Assembly: GCA_023269675.1 (NCBI GenBank)
Contig: JAHFSX010000002.1
Coordinates: 248,001-312,000, forward strand
Length of the DNA: 64,000 bases
Source of the DNA: Verrucomicrobiota bacterium
GTDB lineage: Bacteria; Verrucomicrobiota; Kiritimatiellia; RFP12; UBA1067
Direction: 5' to 3'
The notes under the pieces were generated by a model. The model was not told the origin of the DNA. It did no database searches and worked only from the letters and a program-made list of their open reading frames with translations. Below, piece by piece: positions 56,326 to 64,000 of the stretch (position 1 is its first letter; every line of letters begins with the position of its first letter). The translations under genes and the position numbers were made by a program.

Positions 56326-56358
56326 AAACTCATCCTGCTTTCCTCGTCCGTAACTTCA

Positions 56359-56450
56359 ACGGATTACGATTAAGATTACGAGGGGACTGGACCTTTCGTA
56401 ATCGTAATCGTCATCTTAATCTCAATCGTGCTCGCAATCGTCATTTTTTC
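56359..56450. repeat. GATTACGATTAAGATTACGA-type inverted repeat
   Basis: Units GGATTAC, GATTAAG, ATTACGA run up to about 56382. Complementary units TCGTAATCGTAATCG, TCATCTTAATC, TCAATCG follow. AT-rich against its surroundings, it fills the gap between comEC and the Mur ligase gene. It differs in sequence from the other families here. Confidence 0.65.
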
Positions 56451-56457
56451 GTCAACT

Positions 56458-58122
56458 TCAACTTAAAGCAGAATCGCCGTCAAGCCATGCCAGTCCGTCC
56501 GCCGGCCGCCGCACACGCAGCCAGACCGCGCACGCCGCCAGCACGAGAAACCAGCTCCAGACCATCCACGGGGCCCACCGCGCGATGCGGAAATTGGCCC
56601 AGCCGAAACCCACGGTGATCTCCGCCGTCCGGATCATGATCACCGTGAAGAACCCCGCCGCATGGTTGAAGCTCGACGCCAGCCAGTCGCTCACCAGGCT
56701 GGCGGCCAACCCCAAGCAGCCGCCCACCATGACCAGAAACGCGCACGGCGCGATCACCAGATTGGCGAAGAAGCCTCCCGGCGTGAAACGAGCGAAATAA
56801 TACGCGGTCAGCGGCAAGGACGCAAGCCATGCCGCCAGCGAGACCGCGACCGAGTTGATGATCCCGCTGAGCACGGCGATGCTCCAGCGCACGCGACGCT
56901 CCGCCGCCGGACTGCCCGCCTGCTTGTACAGGCGCGCGCGCTGCTCCAGCAGCCCGACCCGGCAGAGGCTGCGTCCGAGCGCGCAAAACGGCTGGCAGAA
57001 CACCACCAGCCCGCCCATCACCGCGAACGACAAGGTGCACCCGATGTTGTAGACCAGGCTCGGCGCATAGGCATACACGAGCAGCGCCGTACCGGACAAC
57101 GCGGCGATGCCGTCGGGCTTGCGGCCGACCAGCGGCGCCGCGAAATAGATGAGCGCCATCAGGCAGGCGCGCACGGCGCTCGGCTGCGATCCGCTCGCGA
57201 ACGTGTAGAAAACCAGCAGCGGCCCCACAACCAGCACCCAATAGGGACGCGGCACCCCCAGGGCCGCAACCAGAACGATGAGCAACGCCGCGATCAGGGC
57301 GATGTTCATCCCCGAAATCGCGAACACGTGGATCGTGCCCGAGTTCGAAAACACGAGCCGCATGTCGCGGGGGATTTCGTTGCGGCAGCCCAGCATCATG
57401 GCCTGGTTCAGGGCTGGCACCACCCCCCAGTCCTCGATGCCGATGACGAGCCGCCGCGCGGCCTGACGGCGCGCGCGGCTGATGCGCACGAGCCACGCGC
57501 CGAGGTCCGCCTCGGTGAGCTTCGCGGCCCGCTCCTCGCCGGTGTTCAGCGTCAGCGCCAGCCGACCGTCGCGTCCCTTTTTCACCGCCGCGCGCCCGGT
57601 CAGCCGCCAGACCTCGCCCGCCCGCGGCGCCAGCGTCTCTCCCGATTGGCGAGCCCCGAACCAGTTCACCGTCACCGGCAGATAGCGGAACATCCTCCGC
57701 CCCTCGCCGTTCCTGAGCTGCTCCGCACGGAAGGTGAATTTAGCCGCCGCGCCCCGCGTCGGCGTGACCACCACCTCCGGGCCCACGCGGCACACGAAGG
57801 TCTGCCGCGGCCCCGCCGCTTTCAGCCGTTCGGCCTCCCGCAGCCGTCCCGCATCGTTCCAGGCCGCATCGCACCAGCCCAGCAGGAAAACCAGAGCCGC
57901 CCCGACGCAGGCTCTCGGGGCGGCCCCGCCCCGCCGCCCCGCCAGCACCAAACCGCAGACCGCCGCGCCGACGGCCGCCGCGGGCCACGCGCCCCACCGG
58001 TATCCGCACACGATGCCGGCCAGGAACAGCGACGCCACGGCCAGCAGCGGCTGCCGCCGGTGCTGACGGGCCCCGGCCTCAACCGCCGCCGCGCAACGTG
58101 TAAACCTGTGCCGCCAAGTCAT
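56458..58122 (-). CDS. comEC: ComEC/Rec2 family DNA-uptake channel
   Basis: A polytopic inner-membrane protein that carries single-stranded DNA into the cytoplasm during natural transformation. 554 residues from the ATG at 58122, with GGAGG 8 nt upstream. It has several N-terminal membrane segments (LLAVASLFLAGIVCGY), a soluble region about 90-230, then the competence domain with HVFAISGMNIALIAALL and further membrane helices. The C-terminal metallo-beta-lactamase domain of longer ComEC proteins is absent. No other competence genes are in the window. Confidence 0.9.
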   Translation of the reverse strand: MTWRHRFTRCAAAVEAGARQHRRQPLLAVASLFLAGIVCGYRWGAWPAAAVGAAVCGLVLAGRRGGAAPRACVGAALVFLLGWCDAAWNDAGRLREAERLKAAGPRQTFVCRVGPEVVVTPTRGAAAKFTFRAEQLRNGEGRRMFRYLPVTVNWFGARQSGETLAPRAGEVWRLTGRAAVKKGRDGRLALTLNTGEERAAKLTEADLGAWLVRISRARRQAARRLVIGIEDWGVVPALNQAMMLGCRNEIPRDMRLVFSNSGTIHVFAISGMNIALIAALLIVLVAALGVPRPYWVLVVGPLLVFYTFASGSQPSAVRACLMALIYFAAPLVGRKPDGIAALSGTALLVYAYAPSLVYNIGCTLSFAVMGGLVVFCQPFCALGRSLCRVGLLEQRARLYKQAGSPAAERRVRWSIAVLSGIINSVAVSLAAWLASLPLTAYYFARFTPGGFFANLVIAPCAFLVMVGGCLGLAASLVSDWLASSFNHAAGFFTVIMIRTAEITVGFGWANFRIARWAPWMVWSWFLVLAACAVWLRVRRPADGLAWLDGDSALS

Positions 58123-58197
58123 GGGTCAACCCTCCGCATCACGGTGCCAGTTTACTATACCGCCGGTCAGAGATAAACCAATTTGCGGAGTTCGCCA

Positions 58198-58226
58198 TTG
58201 ACACCCGCCGCGGGTTCTCCTAATCT
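58198..58226 (+). promoter_or_regulatory. Promoter of the B12 uptake genes
   Basis: Consensus TTGACA at 58198-58203 and TAATCT at 58221-58226 with 17-nt spacing, immediately before the riboswitch. Confidence 0.75.
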
Positions 58227-58235
58227 TCATCCCAC

Positions 58236-58442
58236 GCTTTGCACCGGTTATCGGAAGCCCGTGAGATTCGGGCGTGGTCGCGCCGCTGTATTCGGCTACG
58301 AGCCCCCACATGCCATTTTCCCTCGGGAAGAGAAGGCGGGGGCAAGGTCAAGCCGTAAACCAGAAGACGGACCGGATGCAACCTGCGGCACTCCTTCGCG
58401 CAAGAGGAGCCCAAGACCGTCGTCCGGCCGTTTCCGGTCCGT
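58236..58442 (+). ncRNA. Cobalamin riboswitch and expression platform
   Basis: The aptamer core has CCGTGAGATTCGGG followed by GGTCGCGCCGCTGTA (58259-58290), the usual GGxCCCGCCACTGT region. The B12 box, AAACCAGAAGACGGACC, is at 58357-58373. The last bases of the box (ACGGACCGGA, 58367-58376) can pair perfectly with TCCGGTCCGT at 58433-58442, giving a switch between ligand-bound and alternative folds. There is no long T-run after it, so control of translation or a weak terminator are both possible. The 58123-58511 gap holds only this element and its promoter. Confidence 0.85.
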
Positions 58443-58511
58443 TCTTCCGCTCGTGCATTTTGCCTCTCGCCGAAGGTGTGCCACCACTTCCCGCAAGAGG
58501 AAAGACAGACG

Positions 58512-60521
58512 ATGCACCACCTGACGCTCCCCCTCCGCACGTCGGCCGCCCTGGCCGCGTGCCTGTTCGCAAGCCCCGCGCTCCACGCCCAAACCGAGGC
58601 GACGACGCCCCTGACCACCAACCTGCCGCCCATCATCGTGCAGGCCAGCCGCACCGGCCGCACCGCCGCCGAGATGCCCGCCAACGTCCAGGTCATCACC
58701 GCCGAAGACATCGCCCGCTCGGGCCAGCTGACCGTCCTCGAGGTCCTGCAGAAGCAGGCGGGCGTGCCCATCAAGAACTTCTCCGACAACCCCACAACCG
58801 CCACCGTCGCCCTGCGCGGTTTCGGCGAGAACGCGCACGGCCGCGTCCTGATCCTCGTGAACGGCGCGCGCCTCAACAACCCCGACATGTCCGCCCCCAA
58901 CCTGGTGCGCATCCCCCTCCAGGCGGTCAAGCGCATCGAGGTCATCCGCGGCCCCCAGACGGTGCTCTACGGGGATTTCGCCGAGGCCGGCGTGATCAAC
59001 ATCATCACCGACACCTCCGTCGAGGTCAAGCCCGTCACCACGGTCTCGGCCTCGGCCGGCTCTGACGACAGCTATTCGACCCACCTGAGCAAATCGGGCG
59101 TGTTCGAGGACGGCGTCGTCTATTTCGCGGGCACCGACTGGAACAAGACCGGCGGATACCGCGACAACGGCGATTACGAGTCCTGGAATCTCGACGCGTC
59201 CGTCGCCAAGAGCTGGAAAGGGGGACAGAACCTCTCGCTCTCCACGTTCTACAACGAAAGCGAGTACGGGCTGCCCGGCCCCCTCACCTGGCAGCAGTTT
59301 AAAAATGATCCGCGCAAGACCCTCACGCCCAATGACCGGGCCTGGTCTGACACCTGGGGCGTCAACCTCGGCGGAGGCGCGCCCGTGGGCGACAACGGCA
59401 AGCTCGACGCGAACCTGACGGCCAGCCGCCGCGAGAACGAGTCCCGCTGGCTCAGCCCCACCTCGGCTTCGCACTATGACAGCGAGATCGACACCTATTC
59501 ATTCACGCCCCGCTATACGCTCGATAACGACCTCTCCCGGCATCAGAACATCTTGACCCTCGGCAGCGACCTGCGCTACGACACATCGACGATTGACAGC
59601 CACGGCCAGGGCACGTATTTCGGCTACCCCTATGCCTATGCCAACCTGTGGGATTTCGACAGGACCTCGCTCGCCGGGTACGCCAAGGACGAGTTCTTCC
59701 TCACCGAGACGCTCTCGCTCTCGCTCGGCGCGCGCGCCGAACGCTTCGAGAACCGCATCGTCAAGCACGACGACACGACCACCGAGAGCGATGTCGAGAA
59801 GGCCTACGACGCCGCGCTGCTCTACCGTCCGTCCGACAACGTCAAGGTGTTCACCCGCGCTGCCCGCTACTATCACGCCCCCTTCATCGACGAGATCTTC
59901 GCGGGGGCCGGCACCCCCAACACCGACCTCGCCCCGGAAACCGGCACCAGTCTCGAGGCGGGCACCGAGGTCGCCGTGGCCCAGGAGTGGACCGTCGGCC
60001 TGACCGCGTACGAGATGGACTCCAGCGACGAGATCTACTACAACCCCACCCTCTACAAAAATTTGAACTCGCCGGACGACACACGCCGGCGGGGTGTCGA
60101 GAGCTCACTCCGCTGGACCCGCGACCGCGTCGGCGGCTTCGGGCTCTTCTACGACTACACGGACGCCGCATTCACCGAGGGCGTTTACGATGACAAGACC
60201 GTGCCGCTGGTGCCGGAGCATATGCTGACCGTGAACGGCGAAGTGTACATGACCGCCGAATTCATCGCCCTCGGCAACGTCCGCTACGTCTCGTCCCAAG
60301 TCTCGGGCTCGGACTTCGCCAACACCGCGGATAAGCTGGACGACTACGGCACGCTTGACCTCGCGCTCCGCTACGAGCCGGAGTTCCTCCGGGGCTTCAA
60401 GCTGCTCGTCGGCGTGGACAATGTGCTCGACAGGGAATATGCGTATTGCAGTTTCTACGGCACAAGCTATTATCCCGCCACCGAGCGCACCTGGAAAATG
60501 AGCGCCTCGTACAGCTTCTAA
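58512..60521 (+). CDS. btuB: TonB-dependent outer-membrane receptor, cobalamin type
   Basis: 669 residues from ATG 58512; GAGG is 11 nt upstream. The signal peptide ends near ALHA (about residue 25). A possible TonB box PPIIVQAS is followed by the plug domain (MPANVQVITAEDIARSGQ, VALRGFGENAHGRVLILVNG, IEVIRGPQTVLYGDFAEAGVINI). The C-terminal part is a 22-strand type barrel ending in an aromatic strand (ERTWKMSASYSF). The riboswitch upstream and the BtuFCD importer downstream make corrinoids the probable substrate. B12 repression is expected. Confidence 0.9.
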   Translation: MHHLTLPLRTSAALAACLFASPALHAQTEATTPLTTNLPPIIVQASRTGRTAAEMPANVQVITAEDIARSGQLTVLEVLQKQAGVPIKNFSDNPTTATVALRGFGENAHGRVLILVNGARLNNPDMSAPNLVRIPLQAVKRIEVIRGPQTVLYGDFAEAGVINIITDTSVEVKPVTTVSASAGSDDSYSTHLSKSGVFEDGVVYFAGTDWNKTGGYRDNGDYESWNLDASVAKSWKGGQNLSLSTFYNESEYGLPGPLTWQQFKNDPRKTLTPNDRAWSDTWGVNLGGGAPVGDNGKLDANLTASRRENESRWLSPTSASHYDSEIDTYSFTPRYTLDNDLSRHQNILTLGSDLRYDTSTIDSHGQGTYFGYPYAYANLWDFDRTSLAGYAKDEFFLTETLSLSLGARAERFENRIVKHDDTTTESDVEKAYDAALLYRPSDNVKVFTRAARYYHAPFIDEIFAGAGTPNTDLAPETGTSLEAGTEVAVAQEWTVGLTAYEMDSSDEIYYNPTLYKNLNSPDDTRRRGVESSLRWTRDRVGGFGLFYDYTDAAFTEGVYDDKTVPLVPEHMLTVNGEVYMTAEFIALGNVRYVSSQVSGSDFANTADKLDDYGTLDLALRYEPEFLRGFKLLVGVDNVLDREYAYCSFYGTSYYPATERTWKMSASYSF

Positions 60522-60560
60522 TGTCATGCCCCTGAAATGGCGATACACGGTCTAGGGTTT

Positions 60561-60627
60561 GTAGTACCGCCTTCAGGCGGAAACCGGTGCCGGAATGCTT
60601 TGGAATTCCGCCTAAAGGCGGTACTAC
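60561..60627. repeat. Inverted repeat GTAGTACCGCC...GGCGGTACTAC
   Basis: Arms 60561-60582 and 60606-60627 are complementary at 21 of 22 positions. Each arm also has its own small hairpin (CCGCCT / AGGCGG). It lies between btuB and btuF and may form a 3' structure for btuB. Confidence 0.75.
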
Positions 60628-60723
60628 GAACGTGTTCAAACCGCAAAGCAAAAAAAGAAACGTCTGGTTATGTGCGGGATGCTACACCAGAAAAGAGACT
60701 GCGCGACACCCGCTGAAACCACA

Positions 60724-61767
60724 ATGGGCCCATCAAGTCATATCTCTGGTAGTGACGGTTCCCCGAACCGTCCGCGGACGCCTCGGGGAGGCGTCCCTAC
60801 CGGCGCATGCTTTGCAAACGGTCGCGCGTGTGTCGCGACGGGGCTGATCCTGCTTCTCTCCGGCTGCGCGCGCCCGGCGCCGCAGCCGGACGATTCCCGT
60901 TTACGCCTCGTCTCCACCGCGCCGAATCTCACCGAAATCGTCTGCGCGCTGGGCGCGGGCGACCTGCTCGCGGGACGCACGGAATCCTGCGACTATCCGC
61001 CGGAGATCGTGCCGCGCGTGCCGGTGACCGGCGGTTTCGGCACGCCCTACCTCGAGCCCCTGCTGGCCGCCCGCCCCACGCACGTGCTGGAAACCGTGCT
61101 GGCCGACCCCGACTTCGCCCGCCGGCTCGGCGCCCTGCACATCCCCGTCGTGCACGTGCCCTGCACGCGCCTCGACGAGATCCCCGGCGCCATCCTCCAG
61201 CTCGGCGGCCTCACCGGCCGCGCCGCGGAGGCGCAGCGCCTGGCTGGCGCCATCCGCGACGGCATCGGCGCCGCCCGCGCGGACAACGCGGCGCGCGGAC
61301 AACGCCCGCGCGTGCTGCTGCTCTTCGCGCCCGACACCCCGATCACCGCCGGCCGCAACGCCTTCGTCTCGGAGCTGCTCGAGCTCGCCGGCGGCGACAA
61401 TGTCGCAGGCTCGTTGATCATCGACTACTACCACGTTTCGCTGGAGTGGGTGATCACCCAGGATCCCGACATCCTTTTATGCCTTTTCGAAACCCGCGCC
61501 CGCGACCCCTACACGCTGTTCGAGCCGCAGACAGGCTGGAGCGCGCTCAGTGCCGTACGTCAGCGCCGCGTCTACACGGTGGCCGACCTCAGCACCGTCA
61601 GCCGCCCCGGCCCGCGCGTGCTGGCAGGCCTCGCCCAGCTGAAAGCCCTGCTGGCCCGCGACGAAGCGCGCCCAAGGTTGGGCGTGCCGCTTCCTGACGT
61701 TACCGCCCCCGCACACTCAGACACGAACGCACAAATGCACTCACGCACTAATGAACTAACGCACTAA
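60724..61767 (+). CDS. btuF: Periplasmic cobalamin-binding lipoprotein
   Basis: The substrate-binding component of the B12 ABC importer. The lipoprotein signal has hydrophobic stretch ATGLILLLSGC with the lipobox Cys. The binding domain follows with LVSTAPNLTEIVCALGAGDLL, GGFGTPYLEPLLAARPTHVL, GRNAFVSELLELAGGDN and ITQDPDILL. There is no in-frame start close to the signal: the n-region must begin at ATG 60724 (or 60670) and is written through a palindromic repeat, giving an unusually long leader. The C-terminal tail (TNAQMHSRTNELTH) is encoded by another heptad array. Both ends have therefore been rebuilt by repeats. Exact start uncertain. Confidence 0.85.
   Translation: MGPSSHISGSDGSPNRPRTPRGGVPTGACFANGRACVATGLILLLSGCARPAPQPDDSRLRLVSTAPNLTEIVCALGAGDLLAGRTESCDYPPEIVPRVPVTGGFGTPYLEPLLAARPTHVLETVLADPDFARRLGALHIPVVHVPCTRLDEIPGAILQLGGLTGRAAEAQRLAGAIRDGIGAARADNAARGQRPRVLLLFAPDTPITAGRNAFVSELLELAGGDNVAGSLIIDYYHVSLEWVITQDPDILLCLFETRARDPYTLFEPQTGWSALSAVRQRRVYTVADLSTVSRPGPRVLAGLAQLKALLARDEARPRLGVPLPDVTAPAHSDTNAQMHSRTNELTH
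60751..60802. repeat. Compound palindromic repeat inside the btuF 5' coding region
   Basis: GACGGTTC / GAACCGTC at 60754-60772 and GGACGCCTC / GAGGCGTCC at 60776-60796, followed by CTACCGG. It is the reverse complement of the element at 52516-52625. Confidence 0.75.
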
Positions 61768-61772
61768 CGAAC
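61725..61772. repeat. Heptad repeat (GCACTAA / GAACTAA type) at the btuF end
   Basis: Units such as GCACTAA, GAACTAA, GCACTAA follow each other in 7-nt steps over the end of btuF and its stop codon. Period as in the trp heptads, sequence different. Confidence 0.6.
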
Positions 61773-61790
61773 TTCCCCCACTTCTTCCCC

Positions 61791-62762
61791 ATGCTCACCA
61801 CCCGTCAAATCCTGCTCTGCCTGATCCCGATCCCGATCCTGCTGGCGCTCTGCCTGCTGACGGGCGCGTCGGGCTTCGGCCTGCCGGACTTTGACACGCC
61901 CACCGGCCGCGCCCTGCTGGACATGCGCCTGAGCCGACTCGTCACCGGGTTTGTGGTCGGCGCGGCCCTCGCCTGTTCCGGCTGCGCCCTGCAGGCCGTG
62001 TTGCGCAACGCGCTCGCGGAGCCCTACGTGCTCGGCGTCAGCAGCGGAGGCTCGCTCGGCGCGGCGCTCGTCATCGCCACCGGCCTCTCGGCGCTGACGC
62101 CGCTCGCCCTGCCCGCCGGCGCGTTCGTGGCTGCCGCCGTTACACTGCTGCTGGTCTGCCTGCTGGCCAACCGCACCAGCGGCTACTCGCCCAACACGCT
62201 CATCCTCACCGGCGTCGTGGCCGGCTCCATGCTCTCCAGCCTGCTCATGCTGCTGCTCTCCTTCGCCAAGACGCGGGCCGTGCACAGCATCACCTGGTGG
62301 CTGCTGGGCAACCTGCAGGCCACCTCCTGGCCGCTGATCGCGGGTGTCGCCCTGCTCGTGCTGCTGTCGCTCGGCGTGCTCAGCTTCGAGGCGCGGACCC
62401 TGAACGCGCTGCTGCTCGGCCACGAGGCCGCTCACAACCTCGGCGTGCGCACGCGCTGGGCCGTGCCGTGCATCCTGACCGCCGCCACGCTGGCCGCCGC
62501 CGCGGCGGTTGCGGTGTCCGGCATCATCGGCTTCGTCGGCCTGATCGTGCCGCACGCCCTGCGCCGCCTGACCGGCGCGAACCACCGCACGCTGCTGCCC
62601 TGCGCGGCGCTCTTCGGCGGCACCTTCCTGGTGCTGTGCGACACCCTGGCGCGCACGCTCGCCGCGCCGCACGAGATCCCGGTGGGCGTGGTCACGTCGC
62701 TGTCGGGCGGACCCTTCTTCCTGTACCTGCTCACGCGCAAAGGGAGGCTGCCGCTCTCATGA
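61791..62762 (+). CDS. btuC: Cobalamin ABC transporter permease (FecCD family)
   Basis: A 323-residue polytopic inner-membrane permease with about ten hydrophobic segments. Family marks are MRLSRLVTGFVVGAALACSG, LRNALAEPYVLGVSSGGSLGA, VVAGSMLSS, WWLLGNL, and near the end GFVGLIVPHALRRLTGANHR (the ATPase-coupling loop). The stop overlaps the btuD start (ATGA). No SD is seen; the btuF-end repeat lies just upstream. Confidence 0.94.
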   Translation: MLTTRQILLCLIPIPILLALCLLTGASGFGLPDFDTPTGRALLDMRLSRLVTGFVVGAALACSGCALQAVLRNALAEPYVLGVSSGGSLGAALVIATGLSALTPLALPAGAFVAAAVTLLLVCLLANRTSGYSPNTLILTGVVAGSMLSSLLMLLLSFAKTRAVHSITWWLLGNLQATSWPLIAGVALLVLLSLGVLSFEARTLNALLLGHEAAHNLGVRTRWAVPCILTAATLAAAAAVAVSGIIGFVGLIVPHALRRLTGANHRTLLPCAALFGGTFLVLCDTLARTLAAPHEIPVGVVTSLSGGPFFLYLLTRKGRLPLS

Positions 62763-63526
62763 TCACGCTCACGCATGTCACGGCCGCCTACCGCACCGAG
62801 ACGGTGCTGCACGACCTCTCGCTGCACGTCGCGCGCGGCGAGCTCGTCGCGCTGGTGGGACCCAACGGCGCGGGCAAATCCTCGCTGCTGCGGGTGATCA
62901 CCGGCCTCCTGCCCGCGCAGGGCACGGTGCAGGTGGCCGGCACCGACATCGCGAAGCTCTGCCCGCGCGCCCGCGCCCGGCTGCTGTCCGTCGTGCCGCA
63001 GGAGATCGCCTCCGACATCCCCTACACGGCCCACGATTTCGTGCTGCTCGGCCGCACAGCGTCGCTGCCCCGCTTCGGGGGGCCGGCCGCGCAGGACTTC
63101 GAAGCCGTGCAAGAAGCCATGACGCTGACCGAGACCTGGGGCCTGCGGCAACGACCGCTCCCCGAGATGAGCGGCGGCGAGCGCCAGCGGCTCGCGCTCG
63201 CCATGGCGCTGGCTGGCCGGCCAGAGATCATCCTGCTGGACGAGCCCACCTCGCATCTGGACCTGCGCCACCGCGCCGAGATGATGCGGCTGCTGACGCG
63301 CCTCAACCGCGAGCGGCAGGTCACGGTCCTGATGGTGGTCCACGACCTCACGCTCGCCAGCCAGTACTTTCCGCGCCTCGTGCTGCTGGGCGACGGCCGC
63401 AAGCTCGCGGACGGCGCGCCCGCCGACGTGCTGCGCCCCGAACTTCTGGAGGCGGCCTACGCCTGCCCCGTGAGCGTCATCCCGTTGCCCGCGGCCGCCG
63501 CCTTCTGCGTCCTGCCGCGCTTATAA
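62759..63526 (+). CDS. btuD: Cobalamin ABC transporter ATP-binding protein
   Basis: The 255-residue ATPase that powers BtuC. Walker A GPNGAGKSS, Q-loop VVPQE, signature MSGGERQR, Walker B IILLDEP, D-loop SHLD and switch His in MVVHDLT are all intact. The start ATG 62759 overlaps the btuC TGA. It is the last gene of the B12 uptake group; no clear terminator follows. Confidence 0.95.
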   Translation: MITLTHVTAAYRTETVLHDLSLHVARGELVALVGPNGAGKSSLLRVITGLLPAQGTVQVAGTDIAKLCPRARARLLSVVPQEIASDIPYTAHDFVLLGRTASLPRFGGPAAQDFEAVQEAMTLTETWGLRQRPLPEMSGGERQRLALAMALAGRPEIILLDEPTSHLDLRHRAEMMRLLTRLNRERQVTVLMVVHDLTLASQYFPRLVLLGDGRKLADGAPADVLRPELLEAAYACPVSVIPLPAAAAFCVLPRL

Positions 63527-63609
63527 GGGCGCCTGAACGGCCCCGCGCGGAAAAACGGCGACGGGCTGAATGATCCCGCAGAAATCCCGCAGAAATCCGA
63601 AACTCCACC

Positions 63610-63639
63610 TTGACCGCCCCCCCCGGTTTCAGCTATTCT
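63610..63639 (+). promoter_or_regulatory. Promoter of the tRNA-Ser gene
   Basis: TTGACC at 63610-63615 and TATTCT at 63634-63639 with 18-nt spacing, 17 bp before the tRNA. Confidence 0.5.
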
Positions 63640-63655
63640 TGTGCCCACTTTTGCC

Positions 63656-63745
63656 GGAGAGGTGGCAGAGCCTGGTTGAATGCACATGACTCGAAATCAT
63701 GCGTGCCGCAAGGTACCGGGGGTTCGAATCCCTCCCTCTCCGCCA
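63656..63745 (+). tRNA. tRNA-Ser (anticodon CGA)
   Basis: 90 nt including an encoded CCA. The acceptor stem GGAGAGG (63656-63662) pairs with CCTCTCC (63735-63741), followed by discriminator G. The anticodon stem CATGA / TCATG encloses loop CTCGAAA, anticodon CGA, reading UCG. A long variable arm (GTGCCGCAAGGTAC) is typical of tRNA-Ser, and the T loop is GGTTCGAATCC. The remaining 63746-64000 holds no gene or repeat that I can support. Confidence 0.97.
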
Positions 63746-64000
63746 CTTCACACCCTTAATATACCAAGGGGTTGTAAAATAGATCGCCGGCTCCTTTCCG
63801 CAAGCCAACCTTGGGCCGTCTGTGCCAGGAAAAAGCAGGTAAGGGCAACTTTTTGTCATTGTCTTCGCCGCTTCGCCCCCTCCCGAGACCACGTACGCAC
63901 GCACGCTGCGCTGCGCGGCCAAGCAGAGTGCCCGGCGACCGCGCCGACCGCGTGGCCGAAACAAGAAGGCCTCGAGACCCCCACTTACCTATTGCCCGAG

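Noticed and set aside
58476..58511. Start of BtuB 12 codons upstream
   Set aside because: It would put charged residues before an otherwise ordinary signal peptide; ATG 58512 fits the SD better.
63629..63964. Minus-strand frame of 111 codons over the tRNA-Ser gene
   Set aside because: Its end is the familiar antisense translation of a serine tRNA (GRDSNPRY type), not a protein gene.

Overview
The window is GC-rich bacterial DNA. It most resembles a Gram-negative member of the PVC group, probably Kiritimatiellota or a related Verrucomicrobiota lineage. That is an inference from the combination of giant autotransporter-associated beta-strand-repeat (PATR) proteins, an HzsA-related cytochrome protein, a GxxExxY protein, an LpxC-like deacetylase and many short palindromic or heptad intergenic repeats. 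No rRNA is present to settle the taxonomy.

Positions 1-26949 hold a tandem array of four giant paralogous secreted repeat proteins: one cut by the window edge, then three of 2753, 2881 and 2686 residues. The three complete genes each have a sigma70-like promoter with exact 17-nt spacing, the same GAGG-5 nt-ATG start geometry and a signal peptide. All four end in the same tail (DGTIMLLK or DGTLMLLK). No outer-membrane barrel and no PEP-CTERM anchor is visible.

Positions 26950-38714 hold one aromatic amino acid cluster: aroF (type I-beta DAHP synthase), pheA, a eukaryote-like AroQ chorismate mutase, trpE, trpG, trpD, a GxxExxY gene bounded by inverted repeats, trpC, trpF, aroG (type I-alpha DAHP synthase), trpB and trpA. 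Two ribosome-mediated attenuators can be read directly. A Phe/Tyr-rich leader peptide (YFYFSYF) precedes aroF-pheA, and a leader peptide with three tandem Trp codons precedes trpE. Each is followed by an intrinsic terminator.

Positions 38750-49754 hold a Cys-rich single-domain response regulator, an HzsA-related di-heme protein, and a three-gene run of panB, a ketosynthase homologue lacking its active-site Cys, and an AT-DH-PPTase fusion. In that fusion the AT and DH catalytic His positions are changed but the phosphopantetheinyl transferase looks intact. This degenerate polyketide-synthase-like pair is the best candidate here for an undescribed system. An aldo/keto reductase and GluQ follow on the minus strand.

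Positions 49965-58122 hold a B12-dependent class II ribonucleotide reductase with a strong terminator, a repeat-filled island of about 1.1 kb, a minus-strand overlapping operon (MurC-like ligase, thioredoxin-fold lipoprotein-free secreted protein, LpxC-like deacetylase) and ComEC.

Positions 58198-63526 hold a cobalamin riboswitch followed by a TonB-dependent B12-type receptor and a BtuF/BtuC/BtuD ABC importer. This fits the B12 need of the neighbouring NrdJ. A tRNA-Ser(CGA) with encoded CCA lies at 63656-63745. Several repeat families have entered coding sequence: the ends of TrpC and GluQ, and both ends of BtuF, are written in repeat DNA.
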